Part shown: in pieces, positions 1-64,000 of the stretch
Position numbering within the stretch: position 1 is the first letter of the stretch
Layout: each line of letters begins with the position of its first letter
Assembly: GCA_009746045.1 (NCBI GenBank)
Contig: RPFO01000213.1
Span: 9,397,536 to 9,461,535, forward strand
Origin: Mesostigma viride
Lineage: Eukaryota; Streptophyta; Mesostigmatophyceae; Mesostigmatales; Mesostigmataceae
DNA length: 64,000 nucleotides
Direction: 5' to 3'
Notes under the pieces: model-generated
What the model was told of the DNA's origin: nothing
Databases searched by the model: none
Seen by the model: the letters and a program-made list of their open reading frames with translations, nothing else
Made by a program: the position numbers and the translations under genes

Positions 1-660
1 GTGAGCTGTAGAAGCGGACCATCTTGCTGTCCACGTAGGTGAGGGCTGTGACACATCCTTCCAGCGCCTCCCTTGCTTCCGCCTCAAGCTTGGCACGACG
101 CTCCTTCTCCTTGGTCCAGCCAGCAATCTGGCGGATAAATTCCAGCGTCACTAGCAAGAAAAAGAAGTTGATGGCGGACAAGTTCTCGCACTGGAGGTTC
201 ATCGCTCGAGGCAGGAGCGACATCTTCCGCGGGCGGCTTGTCAAGTTCGACATTTGCCCATTCAAAGTTGCTGGCTTCTTGGCCATTCCGGATTGCCTGG
301 CCCTGCCCCGCCCTGCCCCTAAAGCGGGTCAAGCCTGCACCCCATGCAAGTGAGCCAGCAGGCCGGCCGCGTTTTGGTCGGGGCTGGTTGTTGTCATCAG
401 CACAGTCTCCACCATAGGTGTTGGCACTACCCGGTACGTTTTCTTCGTCACTAATGGTTCTGACAGTTCCGGAACCAGATTCGTCCTGGCCACAACTGTC
501 GTTATTGTCACCTTCCTCTCTGAAACTGTGGTAGCCTTGGCTTGCCCACCAATTTTCGACCACTGCCATATCGCACCAGTGGTGCTTGCCGTCATCATAC
601 GTCGCAATAAAGCTGCACTGAAGAGCCAGCCCGCCCCCCACCGTGCCTAACATTCGTGAC
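1..660 (-). CDS. Unidentified coding region at the left edge
   Basis: Not recognised. Two overlapping minus-strand frames look protein-like. One runs from about 660 to 84 and contains an acidic Ser/Asn/Asp-rich stretch followed by PKRGRPAG, an AT-hook-like motif. The other, below about 220, reads MNLQCENLSAINFFFLLVTL and then a charged, coiled-coil-like segment with TKEKERRAKLEAEAREALEG, running off the window. A frameshift or an intron could join them. It lies downstream of the last LRR exon on the same strand, so it could be a later exon of that gene, a separate gene or a TE remnant. Base composition is higher in GC than the surrounding intron-like DNA. Confidence 0.3.
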
Positions 661-894
661 AGTGCCTGAGTACGTGACATTGGGGGTCTCAAAAACCTCG
701 CCAGACACGCGCAAAACTCTGTTTTTCCAGGTTTTACGGAGCGCAGCAGACATCGTGCGCGCGTGAAAAAGAAAAAATTAACCAAAAAGTCACCAGATGC
801 TTTAGCAATGCCAGGCACGCTGTTGCAACTGGGATATGGCGAAATTACCCCCCAAACCCATATATCAGCACCTTTGTTGAATGTTAGATGACTA

Positions 895-1640
895 AACAAT
901 TCGGCCAGTTCCCTGGCCAGGTGGCAAGAGCTACCTCGGGATGCAATCTTGACACTATCTAGTGTTAATGACGTAGTCATTACTTATATAAAAAACTTTC
1001 TCTCACGCTATACGTGACCTAAGAGCCCCGGCAGACTAGGTCAGTCGCCGGCAACCAGAACGCCAATTTGTGTCATCTGTTCAGGCGAAAAGTTTGTGCG
1101 GCAAAACAAACGCCATCTGGGCAATCGCCGCGTTAAATGCAAATAAGACAAAAGCAAACCTACCCAGCAAAGGTCGACCTCTATTCTTTTCCCACCCACC
1201 ATCCCTGCAACACAAGGGGGGGACCAACACTGGAACACTGGGTCTGATAACTGTTGTAAATGCTGCATGCCAATAATATGATTTAGGCCTCATGATTATT
1301 GTAACTAGCATTCCATTCCAGGAATACAGCCTCATACAGTTGTAAGTACAACCACCATCTACGGCACTCCAGTCATAGATCGAACTTACATCTTTTGGTA
1401 TCTAGGCCGCTGGCCGGACCATGGATGTAATGAGATCCCGAACGGCTGCCCCGACCATTTACCATGGCCTGCTTCTGCAAGTCGCAATCCAGCAATCGAT
1501 GCCGAAGCTGGTAACGGAACTACGGTGCAGAACCACATCCTCCATGCTTGCATACAAGGGATAGCAAAACACAGGGTGGCGATGAAAGCACACCATCGTT
1601 TTTCTCCAAAAGTAGTCTGATAACGCATGCTGGAAAGATA
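895..1640 (-). repeat. Family D unit, copy 1, intron part
   Basis: Homologous to 19560-20240 and to 26800-26893 plus 29975-30600 (shared blocks: gcaatcttg..actatctag, gagccccggcagactaggt, taactagcattccattcc, accatttaccatggcc). It is the intron portion of the LRR exon unit. No open frame is shared by the copies, so it is non-coding. The copy is separated from its LRR exon by an unrelated insert at 1641-2335. Confidence 0.6.
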
Positions 1641-2335
1641 GGGCTGCTATGCCTGGGCCTGCCATGAGGAAGATTGCCTGCTGGACATGGGTTGACTAAT
1701 CCTATTTTATAAAAAGCTCCAAGCTCGCCTAATTGTTTTTGATGACCCGGTTGTTTATAAGGGTCGGGGACTACTGTTTAGTGGTCCAAAAGGTAGAGGT
1801 TATGCTTCAGTAGAGATTTTTTGTTTCTAAGGATTGGTAATGTTTGTTGATTGTGCACCCGCTATCATGCTACGGACCTGTGGGTCGGCTGGTTGCTTGA
1901 CGAATCTGAGGGACAGATTGTTTTGAGGGAGTCGTGATTACTTATTGAATATTGGACTCGGGCCGACCGCAAGGGTAGATGGGCGAGACTTGTGCTGTTA
2001 GTTTTAAGAATCTTGTTCTACTATCACCGGTGCGTGTAGCGCACTACCCTGGGGGTGTCTGGGCAGTCTACTTTTAGTGGCGTTTCCAGCACTATTCAGG
2101 TCGTTGTGTGACGCATGGCGGTTTAAGATGATGTCAGCTTGTGCGTCGCCGGATCATGCCTTTCGCAAGCTAGGCATGCAATGATCCGCAACTGTTTTCT
2201 TTCCCTCCACCCTGGAGGCTTCTTGCTTCCGCGTGCCGACTGAGAAACCTTTAGGCCACTGTAACTGCTGCATTTGTGGCAGGGCTCCACTTATTGTTTC
2301 AATAAATGGTGGTCTTCTTGGGAGCTGAGTGATCT
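1641..2335. other. Unassigned insert within family D copy 1
   Basis: About 700 bp present here but absent from the equivalent place in family D copies 2 and 3, so probably an insertion. No convincing ORF. The last part (about 2270-2330) carries a ttattgtttcaataaatg stem that resembles modules near 3460 and in family E (5270, 5860, 58290). No clear terminal repeats. Confidence 0.35.
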
Positions 2336-2410
2336 TAAATTTCATGCATGCTGGCCGAGTACAAAAGGGCAGAACTAGCTAGCAGGCGTCAAGGATCTGG
2401 CTTTACTCAC

Positions 2411-58561
<56,151 letters not shown>

Positions 58562-58599
58562 CTGCAGAACGTCGCAACGCAACCACAAGCCATTACGGA

Positions 58600-60058
58600 G
58601 CGCCTTCAAGAGGTCCGTCAGTTGCTGGGGTACACAACACAAAGATGGAGAAAAAGCTAATAATGTACATATAATATTGTATACAATACCATCCCTCCAG
58701 AGGAAAGCAATCTGGCTATCTGGGAAGTCTCCTCCAAAAAAACATATATGTTCACTCAGTCCTAATATGTAAACGGACTGAATAGCACATCTTTGCACAC
58801 ATGTTTCTCCATGGCCTAAAAACAATTTCTGGCTACCCCTTGGTACCAAGCATGCATTTATATTGAATTTCTTTGGGGACATGCCACTGGTCCCATATCT
58901 ATGGCTTTTGGGTGCTATAAATAGCGCCACCCCTAGGGAGGCACGGAGAAATGGGATTTGAGACATACATCGTGCAAAATGGACCACTTTTATGAATCAT
59001 TATGCCATGGAGTTTCAAAGGCAGTTAGTTTATATCACAGGCATCCCATCAATGCATCAACAACATGACATGCCACAGACCTGCACAAGCTAGCTAGCAA
59101 AAAGCCCAAAATAGCTCAGTCCAAAAGATAGGACCAAGTTTTTTGGGGGTGGTTGGCTAGCACTACCGTCTAGGTTTTATATCCCAATGTGGCACAAAAC
59201 ATCATAGCTGGCCAGACATGCATCGTCCCACACATTTCCAGCAACAGCAGGTCATGCTATATAATATTGTAAGCTAGTGCCATTGGGCATAAAGCGCGTG
59301 TAGAAGGCACTTGCAAGAAGCTCACAACCAAAGCACCCTGTACGCTTTGAACAACTCCAACATACGAGCAAAAAGGAAAGAAACAAAAGTAGCAACTTGC
59401 TGGCGCTTCAGTGGAAGCAGATCCCAGGCATCTCCATGTCTCTAACGTGCAAGAAACAAAGCGGACTTGGCCAGCAAACTGAGAAGAGGCATGTTTGGAA
59501 CTGCCAGGGCGGAAAATCGCTCGCCCTGAGTTGCTAAAGCAAGGGAAAGCATCGTATTATCACACTTATCATCATTACAAAAGATGTCTGTCATTATACT
59601 AACATTAATGTTGTAGCATACGCTTAAAGCAATCAAATATCATCCAAAATCTGGCCAATGTAGGATTACTACCCAATGATCACAAGCCAGTGCGCAGAAG
59701 CGTCAAAGCAACACAAAGACATGCATAAACCCTCTATTACAACCCTGGTGTTGATATAGAAACAATAAATCACACATATGCGGTCACTGAGACATGCTAA
59801 AAGGCTAAAACGCACCAGGTCGAAACCGCAGATTACCTTGTTTGCTGGAGCTAGCATGCCCACCTCACAAACGTAGCCTCAAGCATGTGCTGGCCGCAAT
59901 TTATGATAAACTATGCTAGGAACGACGTACCAAACTCAAACATGCTCAAATATCTGCACATGCTTTGCCGAGCAACAAGTAGAGCTTGTACTATCACCAG
60001 GCGCAGGGTTGGCCAGTACAGCGGGGAGTACATACAGTACGGCGGGGTTTAAAATACG
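58600..60058. other. Unassigned DNA upstream of the LRR cap exon
   Basis: Should hold the first exon(s) of the LRR gene on the minus strand, but none was found. CTCAGTCC..GGACTGA-type inverted pairs occur at 58755-58783. CTATAAATAG at about 58914 resembles 47985. Minus frames 59636-59442 and 59863-59669 are unrecognised. Confidence 0.3.
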
Positions 60059-60062
60059 TTAA

Positions 60063-61761
60063 CCCCTAAATGGTCTTGCTGCCGATTTTCCGCCAAAAAG
60101 TGACTTACAGCCGATTTGTCGGCACCTACTCGGGGGACCAGTTTGCGAGAATACTATTGGGAATTAGGAAACGTTTAGCTGAGAAGAATGAAAGTTTATA
60201 AGTTTCTCCAGAGCATGATACTAGGGTTTGCTATATTTTGACCAAGTTTAACAGGTGTTCCAGACAGTCAAAGTACAAGGGGTCAGGGTACTTTTTCACG
60301 TACAACGTGCATTCCGGAAAACGACGACCTGGCCATGGCGGCTTGCGCCCACGCATGGCATTTACGTTTGCGTTCGAATTTTCTGGCCAAACTTAGGATA
60401 TTGATTTTATACGTCCTAAAGATCATACAGGCCAATTTTTGGTTCGCGGGAATGCCATTTGATAGGTGTCGGCAGCGTTCTTGCTGGAAAAAACTGCGAT
60501 CAGGCCGGACGATAGAAACGTTGACAGCAATACCTTTCCGGCGTATTTTAAAGGATATATCGGTTTCTTTGTACTTTTTATGATACATATTAGTCGTAAA
60601 CGTGCAAGGGTGGCCAGAAATCGCCGAATCCAGCGACCATGCTGCACAACTTTGGTGTGCCGAAATGCGCCATTTTGCGGCCACCGCCTGGGCCAAGTTA
60701 ACGCCATCCATGCCTGGTAAAGCTTAAGCATCGTTTTCCTATCGATGTTTGACGTTTATATATACGTTCTAGCTTGTGTAGCACATTCTTTTTGCATTAT
60801 TCATGCTCTTTCTTGACCCTGGCCTGGCCCCTTTCTAAAACACCCTTCTTAGATGCTTCCCTCAGTCAGTTGACCTGCCACAGGGTGATGGTGATAAGTT
60901 TTAGAGGCTGTATGGGTTTGAATACCTCCATATATGTTTGTTATACATTTCCCACACACATATTGCATGAGTGTGAGGCAGTTGGCTGGTCTCTGTGGCA
61001 TCATCAAGCATGTAACCGGTGAGTAGAAGCTTCCCATTGTCAGCATGTGCCACCAGGTGTGCTGGCCATCACCTGGAAAGCTATAGCAGCTTAGGCCTAG
61101 TTTATCCTTGCTAGGGCAGGCTGAAATAGGCTTAAAATCACTAGTTTGTTGGTGGCTGCCTCCTAGAATGCATGCCTTGCGTAGGGTATCCGTACCACGT
61201 TACCTACGTGCATGGACAAGGTAGCACCTGCACATAGGTGCCATGTAAGGGCAGTGTGATGATGCAGTTATGTTTCCCCATCATTGTGGAAGGGAAATGT
61301 ATTGTTTGGCATGGTTGGGGGCCATATTAGTAGGTATTAGTAGGTAGTATGCCCACTCCTACCCCCTTGGTTGCTTTTTACCAACGGTACCCCTATGGGC
61401 TGTACTGGGTGTAACTGCTGGTATACCCACCCAAATGATGACCCCAATGGCTCAAACTGTTCAGCAACTAATTGTTTATCATCCCTGAAGTGGTAGGTGC
61501 CTAGCTCTTACAACATAATTCAAAATGCACATTCTACCAAAAATGAAAACGCTCGTCTTGACCCACCTGACTTTGACGGCAGTTATACATGGCCTACGAT
61601 GAATATATGTGAGGTTGTGATATATCATGGCTTAGGGCAACTCATGGACATGCTTGCCCCCCAAGGACAGCCATTGGATATTGCTAGGTTGTACAGGGGC
61701 TGGTTTACAAAATAGGTGAGTTACTGCCGATTTATCGGCAGCATTTCCGCCCATTTAGGGG
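60063..61761. mobile_element. Family A element copy A7 (complete, 1,699 bp)
   Basis: TTAA on both sides (60059-60062, 61762-61765). Termini CCCCTAAATGGTCTTGCTGC and GCCCATTTAGGGG. Same length as A-inner but reversed. The flanks also share AATACG beyond TTAA, so by itself this copy could suggest a longer duplication; the nested pair shows TTAA to be the duplicated site. Conserved ORF at 60774-61022. Confidence 0.88.
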
Positions 61762-61765
61762 TTAA

Positions 61766-62316
61766 AATACGTTTGAGTTTGAGTTAAAATAAGTTACTTA
61801 AAATACGCGATATAAAAAAAGGGTTTTAGGGGGTCCATCCACGTGGAAAACACTGGCATTGATAGTAATTAACGAAGCTTGTCATTTCCCCACGTGCTCC
61901 AATTGTTAGTTACCCAATTAGCACTCATTGATGATGCTCATGCTTTATTGACTGGAATGTGGTGTATTATTACTAAGTGAGACAACTATTATGTGTGCTT
62001 ATTAATTAACATCATCCATTTGTGTCCTGCATTTCTATCTGATTATGATTCGTTGAATCGGGGCTGCAGCACCAAGCAAGTAGAGCCATCTACTATATAA
62101 TGCATGAGTATATAAGACACAAGAACCTTGCTCTCAAGGATCCCACAACAAGCTCCATGCCCATATACATATGTGCACACGTACTGCACACACATTCATT
62201 GAAAACAAAATGCGCAACTGCACCCCCTGTCAGATTGTTGCGGGTTCCATGCAATTATTTATGCCAACATGACCATGCTTCCTTTGACAGCATCACAGCC
62301 ACTGTCACTATTGTTG
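61766..62316. other. Unassigned DNA
   Basis: AT-rich; no gene supported. Confidence 0.3.
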
Positions 62317-62690
62317 CTACATGCACGTGAGTGGACGAGGAGGCAGGAGGGCCTCCCAACTCCGCCACGGCCCTGTTAACTGGAACTGCTTCTTTGCTCC
62401 CAGCTGCTTCTCGCCTGCCTTCCAGAGTTTCAGAAACATTTCCCTCTTGTCATCCGCAATATCCTCGCATATCCTGATCCCCTGGCCTGATATGCATGCA
62501 AAATGTGGTCGGGCTCGGGTCATGCTGATGCATCCCCCGTTGTTGTCAAACATTTTCTGGCAAAAAGCACAGTCGAACTTCGTGAGCATAACTATACCTT
62601 GATATTAACCTCATCCCGAAACTTCTGTCGTTTCTTTAATGTAATCCCACTCGAGCCCCTTGTTCTTCAAGGTCTATAAACTGACGCTAA
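62317..62690 (-). pseudogene. BED-finger hAT transposase N-terminus
   Basis: The minus strand reads LKNKGLEWDYIKETTEV, two stops, then FDCAFCQKMFDNNGGCISMT, ARPHFACISGQGIRICEDIA and DDKREMFLKLWKAGEKQLGA: a BED finger (C-x2-C..H) with the usual post-finger acidic/Lys-rich helix. The catalytic part is absent. The start resembles the fragment at 23184-23300, so both come from one hAT family. Confidence 0.6.
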
Positions 62691-63129
62691 ATTGCCTGAC
62701 GCTAAATTGCGCAACACAATAATATTGACAGCCTTGAACGACCTTCCATTGCCGGCTGGCGCTAGCAATTAGCATAGCTGGCATACGCTAACACACATAA
62801 CCAGTCAGCCTTGGCCTTTTGGTACGATAGGCTAGAGCTGGACGATTGGCGGAAAGTACTGTTCGCGTCAAGTTCTACTAGGAAATTGGACATGAAGCCA
62901 ACGCGGCAGTAGTAAGCACATATTTACGCACTTTAAAATGTTGCATGGCTAGGGATATAGCATTTATAAGACGAAGGGATGATGCTGGCCAACAAATTTT
63001 CAGTCCAATATGTCGAGCCATGCTCTCGCCCCAGTCAGTTGTGTGCGCCACCATAGCCGCGGACATCAATAATTTTTGCACGCGTCGTCGTCGTTTGACC
63101 ACATCGGTATGTACCCCCTACTTTGCTTG
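62691..63129. other. Unassigned DNA
   Basis: Minus frame 63102-62878 (74 codons) unrecognised. A short duplication ctgacgctaaattgc at 62682-62711. Confidence 0.25.
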
Positions 63130-63275
63130 ACCGTAGGTCCTGACCAACTGTCCAAAAGTGGTAAACCAGGGGTGCGCGTGAAAGTACAAATCTAGATCTC
63201 GAATCTGAACTAGTTCTGCCACTAACTCGGTCAGTTAAAAAGGACTGAGAAACACTCAGTCCTTGAGAACGGACC
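63130..63275. mobile_element. TE end J, copy 2 (inverted)
   Basis: Reverse complement of 31045-31210 with hairpin GGACTGAGaaacaCTCAGTCC (63242-63262). Confidence 0.5.
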
Positions 63276-63295
63276 AAGTACCGTTTACGGGTTCA

Positions 63296-64000
63296 TCCTG
63301 AAATGGGCTGAGATGCTGCCGAAAAATAGGCTGTTACAAGGTCACTGTCTTGTAAAACAACCCAACACCAACCTACCAATATCCAGGGGCTGTCCTTGGG
63401 CGTCAAGCAAGGTAGGCCACCCAAGGGGGTCAAGGGGGGTCAAGCAGGGAAGGCCCATAAAACTGGCTTCAAAGTCAGGCAGTTCAAGAGGCACGTTCTC
63501 ATAATCTTGTAGATTGTGCATTTTGAATTATGTAATAAGACCTAGACACCTACCACTTCAGGGATGATGAACAATCAGCTGGTGAACCGTTGGGGCCCTT
63601 GGGGTCATCATTTGGGTGGGCACGCTGGTTACACCCAGTCCAGCCTATAGGGGTACTGTTGGTAAAAAGCAACCAAGGGGGTAGGGGTGGGTATACTACC
63701 TACTAAGGTGGCCACCAACCATGCCATGTACTGTACAATAAATTTCCCTTCCACGATCATGGGCAAACATAGCTGCATCATCAAAAGTTCTGCCCTTTCA
63801 TGGCACCTATGTGCAGGTGCCACCTTGTCCATGCACACAGGTGACGCGGTACGGATACCCTACGCAAGGCATGCATTCTAGGAGACAACCACCAACAAAC
63901 TAGTGCGGTTTTAAGCCTAATTCAGCTTTCCCTAGCTAAGATAAGCTAGGCCTAAGCTGCTATTGCTGTCCAGGTGCTGGCCAGCACACCTGCTGGCAAA
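63296..64000. mobile_element. Family A element copy A5 (runs off the window)
   Basis: Begins ATCCTGAAATGGGCTGAGATGC, a mutated left terminus, and follows 34886-36250 to the window end, with the gtcaagcagggaaggcc-type local changes at 63405-63450. Confidence 0.65.

Noticed and set aside
1386-1665. Open frames shared in part by family D copies as possible extra exons
   Set aside because: The equivalent frames in copies 2 and 3 contain stops, so this is intron sequence.
60051-61775. An 8- or 10-bp target duplication (AAATACGT type) for family A copy A7
   Set aside because: The flanks do match over that length, but the nested pair at 34.9-38.3 kb shows that only TTAA is duplicated; the longer match at 60 kb is probably coincidental.

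Overview
This is a eukaryotic nuclear window with no dense bacterial-style coding. Nearly everything long and protein-like is a transposable element (TE). The recognisable host-type coding consists of very short spliced exons of a plant-type leucine-rich-repeat (LRR) protein with GT..AG borders. The plant-type LRR consensus (N-x-L-S-G-T-I-P), DIRS-like tyrosine-recombinase retroelements and a Ty3/gypsy element carrying a cytosine methyltransferase together suggest the green lineage, perhaps an alga. That placement is inference; no species is claimed.

Main result 1: six well-formed LRR-type exons, plus one decayed exon, all lie on the minus strand and in gene order. They are an N-terminal cap exon (58561-58408), a first LRR (44304-44245), then LRR exons at 41210-41139, 40479-40408, 30744-30670, 20384-20316 and 2482-2411, with a decayed one near 38991-38931. 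Every splice border examined is phase 2 at the donor, and the reading frame joins cleanly across each junction. This reads as one LRR gene stretched over at least 56 kb, whose introns were filled by nested TEs. The LRR exons sit in homologous exon-plus-intron units (family D), so the array grew by unit duplication.

Main result 2: a decayed Ty3/gypsy element (about 48.8-55.98 kb, + strand, inside the largest LRR intron) has the order gag, zinc knuckle, protease, C5-cytosine DNA methyltransferase (about 52.0-52.97 kb), RT-RNase H, integrase. It ends abruptly against a truncated family B element.

Main result 3: three families of about 1.3-1.7 kb elements use TTAA target sites, like piggyBac elements. 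Family A (CCCCTAAATGG termini) has complete copies at 35517-37215 and 60063-61761, the former inserted into another family A copy (34886-38288). Family B (ends CACGTCG/CAAGTCG, with repeated CAGTCC..GGACTG hairpins) lies at 26898-29960, 45189-46902 and 55980-57266. Family C (27743-29085) sits inside a family B copy. Removing one TTAA plus the element restores an open frame in two hosts: a LINE-type ORF1 at 45136-47424 and the family B ORF. A and B share an internal ORF ending near a conserved GTGAGT.

Other elements: an apparently complete hAT transposon (8422-12907; 11-bp terminal inverted repeats (TIRs), perfect 8-bp target-site duplication, transposase open over 743 codons) inserted in a family A copy; two decayed DIRS-like retroelements (14.7-17.6 kb minus, 24.2-26.5 kb plus); three BED-finger hAT fragments (22.6-23.15, 23.2-23.3 and 62.3-62.7 kb); a foldback-like element built of CTGATAAA repeats around a TC/AC/GC microsatellite (32.9-34.1 kb); family E repeats (3.94-5.9, 39.2-39.6, 57.75-58.34 kb); minisatellites and homopolymer tracts. 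I recognised no rRNA, tRNA or CRISPR.
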